A stretch of DNA of 27,115 bases. It comes from a virus. Positions 1 to 5,796 of the stretch are shown here, piece after piece (position 1 is the stretch's first letter; each line of letters opens with the position of its first letter). The position numbers and the translations under genes were made by a program. The notes below the pieces were generated by a model. The model was given only the letters and a program-made list of their open reading frames with translations. It was not told where the DNA came from and did no database searches. The stretch is taken from positions 1 to 27,115 of the IMG/VR virus record IMGVR_UViG_3300042480_000979; one strand, given 5' to 3'.

Positions 1-1
1 C

Positions 2-196
2 GAACACTGGGGCATAAGTGCAGCTCATCCGTGGTTACCTTGCGGCACACGTGTTCGCGTAAGTTACAAAGGCCGCGCAGTTACCGTACCAATCACAGAT
101 AGATGCGAATGCAACTCAATTGATCTGTCTGCGGGTGCTGCCTACAAATTAGGCATCCCACTAAACGACATCAGAACCGTCTCAATCTCTTACTGA
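2..196 (+). CDS. RlpA-like double-psi beta-barrel protein, C-terminal part
   Basis: An open frame enters from the left edge and ends with TGA at 194-196; 64 residues are visible and the N-terminus lies outside the window. The residues read like the end of a DPBB/RlpA-like domain: LPCGTRVRV, then VPITDRCE, then IDLSAGAAYKLGI and a closing beta strand. In that family the Asp of the TDR motif and the later DLS segment form the active-site groove, and many members are peptidoglycan lytic transglycosylases or bind cell wall. A Cys-Glu-Cys follows TDR where most relatives have Gly-Pro. The phage role is probably cell-wall entry or lysis, but that is inference because any signal peptide or partner domain is unseen. 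Confidence 0.7.
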   Translation, partial: EHWGISAAHPWLPCGTRVRVSYKGRAVTVPITDRCECNSIDLSAGAAYKLGIPLNDIRTVSISY

Positions 197-201
197 AACC
201 C

Positions 202-525
202 ATGACTTACTTTGTTCACTACAACGACACAAACGTGCGTAGGGTTAACAATGTTCTGCACATTTGCTCATCAAACGATGCAAACGGTAACCCACGGCGG
301 GCTATTGTTTGCCTAGGAAACTATGGGCACATCGTTGCAATCTTCGATGAAGGCTGCGACTGGGGCGGACTATACCAACTGCACAAAGACTTCGCTAGTT
401 GGACAAACCGTCACTGCGTCCGTGTGAATGTAACTGTATCTGAATACACTCGGTGGCTCTCATTCGAGCCCGGCGAAGTTACAAAGATCTCCACGCAGCC
501 TGAGCTACCTGCGTTTCAAAGTTAG
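202..525 (+). CDS. Hypothetical protein, 107 aa
   Basis: It starts with ATG five bases after the stop of the RlpA-like gene, which suggests co-transcription. I do not recognise the family. The protein is rich in aromatic residues, Asn and Thr and contains four Cys (HICSS, VCLG, GCDW, HCVR). It shows no membrane segment or coiled coil. There is no Shine-Dalgarno sequence, as for most genes here. Its stop codon overlaps the 3' end of the reverse-strand tRNA-like sequence. A small soluble protein is likely; function unknown. Confidence 0.65.
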   Translation: MTYFVHYNDTNVRRVNNVLHICSSNDANGNPRRAIVCLGNYGHIVAIFDEGCDWGGLYQLHKDFASWTNRHCVRVNVTVSEYTRWLSFEPGEVTKISTQPELPAFQS

Positions 526-594
526 GAGGCGTGTCGGAATCGAACCGACTTTCGAAGCGTTGTCCGCTTGTCCTTACCAATAGACTACCGCCCC
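525..594 (-). tRNA. tRNA-like sequence, probably degenerate
   Basis: Read on the reverse strand, a T-arm is clear: stem GTCGG/CCGAC around the loop TTCGATT. A D-arm is also clear: GTCT/GGAC with a loop containing TTGGT. The acceptor strands GGGGCGG and ACGCCTC pair at six of seven positions, one of them a G-U wobble. The anticodon arm is abnormal: AAGCG/CGCTT closes a loop of only five bases (GACAA) with no U33, and the total is 70 nt, about two to three short. If bases 32-33 are missing the anticodon would be GAC (Val), but this cannot be assigned safely. No CCA is encoded. It could be a decayed tRNA, a tRNA mimic, or a tRNA with a sequencing deletion. Confidence 0.45.
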
Positions 595-599
595 AGATG

Positions 600-641
600 G
601 CCTAAGCGTAAAACGTCTCAAGAACGTACAGAGGCTTAGGC
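600..641. repeat. Inverted repeat GCCTAAGC / GCTTAGGC
   Basis: Perfect 8-bp arms (600-607 and 634-641) flank a 26-base spacer that contains two ACGT copies. It lies just upstream of the tRNA-like sequence (on its strand) and ahead of the next rightward gene. No T-tract follows directly. It may be a leader or processing hairpin; the rest of the 526-699 gap shows no other gene. Confidence 0.45.
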
Positions 642-699
642 GCTGTAGCTTTTTGCGCTTGCCAAATGGGTCCCCGGCGCAGGCAGCTAACCCAGCCCG

Positions 700-1053
700 A
701 TGCCGAAACAGAGCGGGAACACAAACAATCTACCACCGGCAAACACCATGGACAATCTTGAGGCCCAAATTGATGACATCATTGAGGAGTTTGACTTCAC
801 CCGTGTGCATGTTGCTATGACTGCACTCGATTGGCAATGGCAAACAACAACAGGAAATGGTTATGAAGTCCCATCAATCGCCAAGCTAAAGAGTATGGCA
901 AGAGTGTTATTAAGAGAATCTGTAAAGGAAGTATCTGTGGGAAGTGGGGGGTTTCATGCGAGGTATTACCCACCGATTGACTCAGATCCTCCGTATTTTT
1001 CGCTTTCTTTCGTTCTTTGTGAAGCAAACACTTTTTATCTCGACAACGTATGA
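700..1053 (+). CDS. Conserved-looking phage hypothetical protein
   Basis: The longest frame gives 117 aa. An internal ATG at 748 (MDNLEAQIDDI) would give 101 aa and may be the true start, because the first 16 residues are low in complexity. The segment DWQWQ...YEVPSIAKLK.MARVLL resembles short helical proteins common in tailed phages, but I cannot name a family. The C-terminal part (YFSLSFVLCEANTFYL) is beta-rich. The last codons overlap the next gene at ATGA (1050-1053), so translation is probably coupled. Confidence 0.6.
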   Translation: MPKQSGNTNNLPPANTMDNLEAQIDDIIEEFDFTRVHVAMTALDWQWQTTTGNGYEVPSIAKLKSMARVLLRESVKEVSVGSGGFHARYYPPIDSDPPYFSLSFVLCEANTFYLDNV

Positions 1054-1265
1054 CTAACTATTACTTCATCGAAGTGTCAGACACCGCGAAAACATGGACA
1101 GAGAAGTTCTGCATCGAAGCCCAAGAAGATACAGTTGTGAGAAGAGCAAAGAAGGAGATTGGGTGGAATGGTCTCAGATGTAACCGTAAGGACTGTGGCC
1201 AAACCATTAGATTGAGCCCACGCGGGCGCGATCTGGTCGCGATCATCGAAAAGGATTCGAACTAG
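1050..1265 (+). CDS. Small hypothetical protein, 71 aa
   Basis: The ATG overlaps the preceding stop by four bases. The N-terminus TNYYFIEVSDTAKTWTEKF is beta-like and resembles in style the starts of the genes at 1307 and 13865, which suggests a loose group of small phage proteins. Two Cys (LRCNRKDCG) could bind metal or be chance. The protein is basic in the middle. A perfect short hairpin follows the stop. Function unknown. Confidence 0.6.
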   Translation: MTNYYFIEVSDTAKTWTEKFCIEAQEDTVVRRAKKEIGWNGLRCNRKDCGQTIRLSPRGRDLVAIIEKDSN

Positions 1266-1281
1266 GCTCGCTTCGCGAGGC
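1266..1281 (+). other. Short GC-rich hairpin after a stop codon
   Basis: CTCGC-TTC-GCGAG (1267-1279) forms a compact, stable stem directly behind the TAG of the preceding gene. No run of T follows, so it is unlikely to be a complete intrinsic terminator. RNA protection or processing between cistrons is a reasonable alternative. Confidence 0.4.
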
Positions 1282-1306
1282 GCAAATCACACACCATTCA
1301 CACCTC

Positions 1307-1492
1307 ATGAACTACTACACAGTTAAAGTAACTGTCAGAGACTCAGACGGTAAGGACTTAAAGTTCGAGACAGATCGAAACTTTAAGAGTGACAAGGAAG
1401 CGTTCATCTTCGCAAGCGGATTCGAAGCAGGCTTAGCTCAAGCCTGCAACGCGATCCCCGAGATGAAGGAAATTACGAAGATTAAGCGATGA
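1307..1492 (+). CDS. Small hypothetical protein, 61 aa
   Basis: It starts at ATG in the context CACCTCATG, without a Shine-Dalgarno sequence. The predicted protein is a beta-hairpin start (MNYYTVKVTVRDSDGK) followed by an amphipathic helix rich in Ala, Glu and Phe. It has the same MNYY-type opening as the preceding gene. Its 3' end converges with, and overlaps by 11 bases, a possible small gene on the other strand. Function unknown. Confidence 0.55.
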   Translation: MNYYTVKVTVRDSDGKDLKFETDRNFKSDKEAFIFASGFEAGLAQACNAIPEMKEITKIKR

Positions 1493-1631
1493 TAGGAGCC
1501 TTCACTTTCCGATCTGATTGGATGTCTTGTTTGAAGCTGTAGTTGCCTTCCGCCACCTTGCGCGAGAGAGCCTTACGCACATTGGCTAAGTAAATCAAGT
1601 AAACAGGGGACATAGGAACTCCGGTAGCCAT
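1482..1631 (-). CDS. Possible 49-aa protein on the reverse strand
   Basis: An uninterrupted frame reads from ATG at 1631 to TAA at 1482. It starts MATGVPMSPVYLIYLANVRK and ends KVKAPIIA. Composition is protein-like (mixed aliphatic and basic residues, ordinary codons), and without it the stretch 1493-1631 holds no gene. The ATG is preceded by TTGTATAA, a good -10-like element only a few bases away, so a leaderless message is possible. Function unknown. It might be chance; conservation would decide. Confidence 0.4.
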   Translation of the reverse strand: MATGVPMSPVYLIYLANVRKALSRKVAEGNYSFKQDIQSDRKVKAPIIA

Positions 1632-1939
1632 TTATACAATAATGGACGAACAGACGACTACGGAGTTCACCCTGTTACACAAACACCTCTTTTACTTCCC
1701 TTCATGTTTTAGTTCTACACTATTTATAGTTACACAAACGGAGAAATTCGCGTTAAGTAAAGACTAACTATAAAAAGTTTTTTAAATAACAGGGTTCGCC
1801 AAGCTATTTCAAAATGTAACTACATGAAGATTGTGTTACTAAAACTCAAGTTAAGTTGGGGTTGTTCCACGCGGGGCGGTTATTCGCTATTGTGTTGAAC
1901 GCAGACTCGTCTACCCTCAAAGAGCTCACTCAAAGTCGG
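1632..1939. other. Intergenic region with direct repeat and AT-rich core
   Basis: About 300 bases without a convincing gene. GTTACACAAAC occurs twice (1674-1684 and 1729-1739), 55 bases apart. The strand-reversed TATAAATA (1721-1728) resembles a T4-type late promoter box facing left, and 1760-1795 is very AT-rich with runs of A and T. This may be a promoter or regulator-binding region. A TTG-initiated extension of the next gene to 1856 is possible but not preferred. Confidence 0.35.
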
Positions 1940-2101
1940 ATGATCAAGCAACAGTTTGACGTTTTCCTGAAAATTCGGAGGGGAGACTGGGCATACAGTG
2001 GTTCAATCGAAGCAAAATCGACGACAGAAGCGAAAACGATGCTTTTAAAGGAGCATCCTGAACTAACCAGCAATCAAGTAGCTCTGTACCCGAAAAGGTA
2101 A
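1940..2101 (+). CDS. Small hypothetical protein, 53 aa
   Basis: I chose the ATG at 1940 (MIKQQFDVFLKIRRGDW) over the upstream TTG at 1856, because the extension lacks a ribosome site and reads like non-coding sequence. The product looks like a small beta-alpha unit ending SNQVALYPKR. The pattern of strands, then KSTTEAKTMLLKEHPEL, resembles the other small proteins at 1307 and 13865. Function unknown. Confidence 0.5.
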   Translation: MIKQQFDVFLKIRRGDWAYSGSIEAKSTTEAKTMLLKEHPELTSNQVALYPKR

Positions 2102-2120
2102 CTTAGCTAAAACGAATACA

Positions 2121-2197
2121 TCGGGACGCCTGATGGCTGCTGCGTGTTTATGGGAGTTTTCACCAGTACGAGCGGGGTTTGATTCCTCCGGTCCCGA
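2121..2197 (+). other. tRNA-like fold candidate between genes
   Basis: TCGGGAC (2121-2127) pairs perfectly with GTCCCGA (2191-2197), enclosing 63 bases (77 nt overall, close to tRNA size). Near the 3' arm GGGG-TTTGATT-CCTC looks like a T-arm. A D-arm (GCC/GGC) is weak and no proper anticodon arm can be drawn. It may be a decayed tRNA, a structured leader or chance. The surrounding 2102-2298 gap has no gene. Confidence 0.25.
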
Positions 2198-2230
2198 CTG
2201 TCACACAGCACTTTAAAACTCCCAGCGTGC

Positions 2231-2236
2231 TATACT
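2231..2236 (+). promoter_or_regulatory. Possible -10 element TATACT
   Basis: TATACT lies 62 bases before the next ATG in a gene-free gap. No good -35 is found 16-18 bases upstream, only TTTAAA at 2212-2217. Extended or activator-dependent promoters of this type occur in cyanobacteria. Weak support. Confidence 0.3.
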
Positions 2237-2298
2237 GAGCATACGGGCGGCACCGGCCCGACCAAACGTGGCGCACAAACACATCACATAAACTCCTG

Positions 2299-2721
2299 AT
2301 GACCATTAAAACCACGCAGCTTGTCACGCTAGCTACGAAAGCGGCAGAAGCTTTCGATGAGTTTGACGAAGCAAGCCAACAACTCAATAGTTCGTTTGGC
2401 GTTCCCTACCAAGCGACAAAAGATAATTTGCTGAGAGACATTACCCTCGCAGATACTGAAGGGCTCGACCTGAGCGTGTTCGCCGGAGCAGATAGCCGTT
2501 TCAAATTTCCGCAATTTAATACAAACATCGTTGTTCGTATTCATAAGAAACCTGCCCAACACAATAAGCTGGAGAAACTAGCTGACAAAGTGAATAAACT
2601 AGAGAGTGAGCTTAAGCTCGCGAAGATGCAACTTAAGCACGAAGTTGAAGAGCTGGTAGCTAAAGGTGAATGCGATCGAGTCACCGACAAGATCGTTCTC
2701 GCTTTCTCTCGTATCAAGTAA
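2299..2721 (+). CDS. Hypothetical coiled-coil protein, 140 aa
   Basis: ATG start in the context CTCCTGATG. The N-terminal 75 residues are mixed, and residues about 90-125 (KLEKLADKVNKLESELKLAK) have heptad-like spacing typical of a coiled coil. No catalytic motif is seen. The next gene follows after a strong AGGAGG site overlapping this gene's end, so the two are likely co-transcribed. Oligomerisation or scaffolding is plausible, but no function can be assigned. Confidence 0.65.
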   Translation: MTIKTTQLVTLATKAAEAFDEFDEASQQLNSSFGVPYQATKDNLLRDITLADTEGLDLSVFAGADSRFKFPQFNTNIVVRIHKKPAQHNKLEKLADKVNKLESELKLAKMQLKHEVEELVAKGECDRVTDKIVLAFSRIK

Positions 2722-2735
2722 GGAGGATCGAGCAA

Positions 2736-2897
2736 ATGAACGAACTCACACAGAAAGTAATCTGTTTTGCTCTTGGTTCATTTGTGTGCACTGTAGCCAT
2801 CTGCGGAGCACTAGGGATTGATCCAACCGTATCGTACGATACTAAACCACTCTGTAAAGAAACGGAAGCTCTTCCGATTTCTTGTAAAGGGCGCTAA
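2736..2897 (+). CDS. Small single-pass membrane protein, 53 aa
   Basis: AGGAGG at 2721-2726 is placed correctly for ATG at 2736. It is the best Shine-Dalgarno in the window and decides the start against longer upstream frames. The protein opens with a hydrophobic segment (VICFALGSFVCTVAICGAL) and continues with a short polar tail carrying two Cys. It could be a membrane peptide or a secreted protein with an uncleaved signal. An intrinsic terminator follows at 2931. Function unknown; a small effector or lysis accessory is possible. Confidence 0.6.
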   Translation: MNELTQKVICFALGSFVCTVAICGALGIDPTVSYDTKPLCKETEALPISCKGR

Positions 2898-2930
2898 GCT
2901 TCCCACGGGGATGACCCGGTGTGATGGAGG

Positions 2931-2958
2931 GCCTCTTCTGAATAAGAAGAGGCGATTT
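2931..2958 (+). terminator. Intrinsic terminator
   Basis: GCCTCTTC-TGAATAA-GAAGAGGC is a perfect 8-bp stem, followed by GATTTTC. It separates the small-gene region from the RavA-ViaA-like unit. Confidence 0.75.
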
Positions 2959-2995
2959 TCTTCACGCAAACACATTCGCCATTTAACTAACCCAA

Positions 2996-4204
2996 ATGAC
3001 CTCACATTATTTGCTTTCCTGCTCCATCTCCGCTGACGTACGTCAGTCAGTACAGATTAAGTTCGATGACTTAAAACTCCCTAAATCGGTTATCGAAACC
3101 CTTCAGAAGAACAACACCGTCAGCCTTCGCCCAAATCTCTCAAATGCACTTAAAGCGGAGCTTGATAACCTTCGCGTTATGCAGCGTGAACTTTATGACG
3201 GCTATTGCATTCATAGTGGTGACGCTCACTTTGTCACTGCTACCTACTTTTATTCTGCTAACGCGCTGATCAAAGACATTCGAGCTAAAGCCAAGGAATC
3301 AAACGACAAACTGAAAGACCTCTGGGAAAACGAGTACCAAGCATGGGAGCAAACAGCAGAAGGTATCCTGCGCCCTTTGTTTAGCGACGACCAAGAGTTC
3401 AAACTCGCTTTCGATGCTTACATGAAGTTCTTCCCCACGAAGGAAGAGTACAAAGCTCCGATTCGAGTTTCTGTTCTCGGTCCACTCCCTGTATCGATGG
3501 AGCGGGTAGAAAAACCGGTTGAAGGGGACTTGGATAGCCTCCTCATTTATGAGAATCAGATCAATACTCAGCAAGTTCTCGAAGCTGCTCAGAATAATGC
3601 GGCTGACAAAGCTTTGATGCTTAGTTCAGAACTTCTAGATGATCTCGACTCTCGTCACATCACAAAGATCGGTAAGCAACAAACGGGAGGAGATAAGAAA
3701 AGAGGTAGTTGGCAGATCACTGCGCAGAAACTGAAGCTAATCAGTAACAGTGTTGCTGGCTTTGAGAAGCTGACAGAACTCGCGGATTCACTTCTACAAA
3801 CTGGAGTGGACATCCAAGCAAGCGACAGAGGCGTTCGCCAGAAAGCTACAGAGAGATTCTTCGAAGTCCAAGACGAGATTCGGAAGGAGCTTGAGGAGAT
3901 CTGTGAAAACAGAGACTCGACAAAAGGACTAGAAGCTCTTAAACAATCCTTAGCACTGTCTTCGACATACAAGACTCTGTGTGAACGGATTAAGACAGCT
4001 GAGAATGCTAATGCTTTAAACCTCCTTACAAAAGACGTAAACCTTGAACTAGACATTTACGCACAACGATCAAAACAACTTAAGAAGCTCATGAATCAAC
4101 GCAAGGAACTAATCGGTGCCATGAGTGAGAATCTCGATGGCTTAATCGAAAGCGTCACAAAAGACGAGACCGAAACCAAACCCATTAACGAACCTGACTT
4201 CTAA
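2996..4204 (+). CDS. Helical partner protein of the RavA-ViaA-like module, 402 aa
   Basis: First gene of the unit between the terminators at 2931 and 8894. The protein is mostly alpha-helical and charged, with a central segment VSVLGPLPVSME (about residues 159-170) and long helical stretches to the end. There is no nucleotide-binding or membrane motif. The order (helical protein, MoxR-type ATPase, VWA protein) and the N-terminal layout recall DUF3150-type proteins that accompany CbbQ/CobS-like ATPases in phages and plasmids. That comparison is from memory and unverified. It probably serves as substrate adaptor or scaffold. The stop overlaps the next ATG (TAATGG). Confidence 0.7.
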   Translation: MTSHYLLSCSISADVRQSVQIKFDDLKLPKSVIETLQKNNTVSLRPNLSNALKAELDNLRVMQRELYDGYCIHSGDAHFVTATYFYSANALIKDIRAKAKESNDKLKDLWENEYQAWEQTAEGILRPLFSDDQEFKLAFDAYMKFFPTKEEYKAPIRVSVLGPLPVSMERVEKPVEGDLDSLLIYENQINTQQVLEAAQNNAADKALMLSSELLDDLDSRHITKIGKQQTGGDKKRGSWQITAQKLKLISNSVAGFEKLTELADSLLQTGVDIQASDRGVRQKATERFFEVQDEIRKELEEICENRDSTKGLEALKQSLALSSTYKTLCERIKTAENANALNLLTKDVNLELDIYAQRSKQLKKLMNQRKELIGAMSENLDGLIESVTKDETETKPINEPDF

Positions 4205-4422
4205 TGGACCGCACTGTTTTCGTCATCAAATCCGAGAAAGGTTTTCTACAAGACGTAGAAAAGTATACGTACGCCGTAGATAAAGCCGTTCAGTTTGCGA
4301 GTTTTGATACCGCAACTAACAGACTTAAAACTGTGAGCGGCTACTTAAACACTCAGTGCTGGATCACTGAGGAAACAGTCCCTTTCCCACGAAAAAATTC
4401 CCTTCTTGAATCCTCCTTCTGA
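4204..4422 (+). CDS. Small hypothetical protein, 72 aa
   Basis: Its ATG overlaps the preceding stop by one base, so translation is coupled. The sequence is a beta-alpha-type small protein (RTVFVIKSEKGFL, then DKAVQFASFDTATNRLK). Its ending SLLESSF lies just before the ATPase gene; the two would overlap only if the ATPase used a TTG at 4406. I do not recognise it. Retention inside the ATPase-VWA unit suggests a dedicated accessory subunit. Confidence 0.55.
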   Translation: MDRTVFVIKSEKGFLQDVEKYTYAVDKAVQFASFDTATNRLKTVSGYLNTQCWITEETVPFPRKNSLLESSF

Positions 4423-4429
4423 CCTTCCA

Positions 4430-5617
4430 ATGAACGACACTCTCTTCGCCAAACTTCAAAACTTTCGGAGCGATCTAAACGCAGCGACCCTAGAACGGGA
4501 ACATGTTATCGATGGGCTGCTTGCGTGCATCCTTAGCAAACAGAACGCATTTCTTCTGGGGGTTCCTGGTACAGGTAAGTCTGACTTAGTACGAAGCGTG
4601 TGTAACGGTATCGTAGACGCTAACTACTTCGGCTATCTTCTAACACCAACAACAGATCCCTCAGAGGTTTTCGGTCCAGTAGCAGTAACGAAACTGCTTA
4701 ACGATGAGTACACTCGTGATGTGGATGGCTATTTGCCTAGCGCACATATTGCTTTTCTAGACGAGCTGTTCCGTGGTAGCTCGGCAATCCTGAACTCTCT
4801 CTTGACTCTCCTTAATGAGCGAACTTTCAATAACGGCAAGGACGTAATCACCACGCCGATTGAGTCAATAATCGCCGCGACGAATAGCTGGCCGGAGGAG
4901 GAATCCTTGCAGGCTTTCGCGGATCGTTTCCTGTTCCGCCCCACGGTGAATCTGCTTAGGAAGCCCGTATCAAAGCGAAAGCTAGACGAATGGGCTTTGG
5001 GTATCACGCAGCGCCCTACCGTTACGGATTGCCTAACTCTGTCAGAGTTAAAGGAACTTCAAGAACATGTAGCCTCTGTTCAGGTTGGGGAAGAGTTCCT
5101 CACTAAGTACAGCTCAGTATGGGACCTTCTTGCCAGCAGAAACATCACTGTTTCTGACAGGCGGCGAGTGCAGATTCTCAAGTTCCTCAAAGCGTGGGCA
5201 GTAGTTCAAGGCGACGATGAACTGTATGCAGAGCACATGCACGACAGCCTTGTCCATATTGTTTATCAAAACGAAGAGGATCAAGGTGTTATTAAGGAAG
5301 TCTTAGATCAAGAAATCCCGACAGCAGATAAGATTTTCAGCGACGCTAAGCGAGCTGCTGCAGGGATCATGTCGGAGTTCACTACGTACTCCCACAGGTA
5401 TCAGGGAAAGGGCTTAGGTGACCTCAATGAGTTTGTCGGGCTCTTGAAAAAGTACTACAAGGATATGGTGACAGTTAAAGAGAAAGTCAATGAAATTATC
5501 GATAGCAGCCGTTACAGGATGTCGATAACCTCACGATCCAATGGGATGAAGCTTATTCAAGCTTTAGAGAATAACTGCGATACACTAGCGAAAGAGATTA
5601 GTGAGCTCAGCGGGTGA
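4430..5617 (+). CDS. RavA/MoxR-type AAA+ ATPase, 395 aa
   Basis: ATG at 4430 is preferred over TTG at 4406. The AAA+ core is clear: Walker A GVPGTGKS (44-51), a RavA-like DPSEVFGP (76-83), YLPSAHIAFLDE with Walker B (101-112), LNSLLTLLNER (121-131), sensor 1 ATN (150-152), and DRFLFR (165-170) carrying arginine-finger candidates. The order and wording follow E. coli RavA closely. After about residue 300 the sequence is helical, and the E. coli LARA domain is not evident. MoxR-family ATPases work as hexameric remodelling chaperones with a VWA partner, which lies two genes downstream. The target is unknown. CbbQ or CobS is the nearest alternative, but the VWA partner is ViaA-like. Confidence 0.88.
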   Translation: MNDTLFAKLQNFRSDLNAATLEREHVIDGLLACILSKQNAFLLGVPGTGKSDLVRSVCNGIVDANYFGYLLTPTTDPSEVFGPVAVTKLLNDEYTRDVDGYLPSAHIAFLDELFRGSSAILNSLLTLLNERTFNNGKDVITTPIESIIAATNSWPEEESLQAFADRFLFRPTVNLLRKPVSKRKLDEWALGITQRPTVTDCLTLSELKELQEHVASVQVGEEFLTKYSSVWDLLASRNITVSDRRRVQILKFLKAWAVVQGDDELYAEHMHDSLVHIVYQNEEDQGVIKEVLDQEIPTADKIFSDAKRAAAGIMSEFTTYSHRYQGKGLGDLNEFVGLLKKYYKDMVTVKEKVNEIIDSSRYRMSITSRSNGMKLIQALENNCDTLAKEISELSG

Positions 5618-5796
5618 TCATAGACGATACAGAGTTTGATGTAAACTTCTACGTAGATACGTGCGGCAACGATTGCTACAAGGTGCAGCACGTATCTGGG
5701 TTAACTGCTACAGTATCCTCTGCTCACTTGGTAGAGGAGAAAAAAGTTCAATTACTTAAACTCCTGCAACAAAATGACACAAGACAAACAGACTGA
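5614..5796 (+). CDS. Small hypothetical protein, 60 aa, GTG start
   Basis: A GTG start overlaps the ATPase stop (GTGA, 5614-5617) and the 3' end overlaps the VWA gene by 23 bases, so it is translationally coupled on both sides. The sequence reads YKVQHVSGLTATVSSAHLVEE, a beta-hairpin-like core, followed by a short helix. Not recognised. Such a position suggests a linker subunit, although a spurious frame cannot be excluded. Confidence 0.5.
   Translation: MIIDDTEFDVNFYVDTCGNDCYKVQHVSGLTATVSSAHLVEEKKVQLLKLLQQNDTRQTD

Noticed and set aside
3655-4056. 133-aa reverse-strand frame inside the 402-aa gene
   Set aside because: It is fully antisense to a better gene, Ser/Leu-rich as expected for the complement of helical coding sequence, and has no start context.
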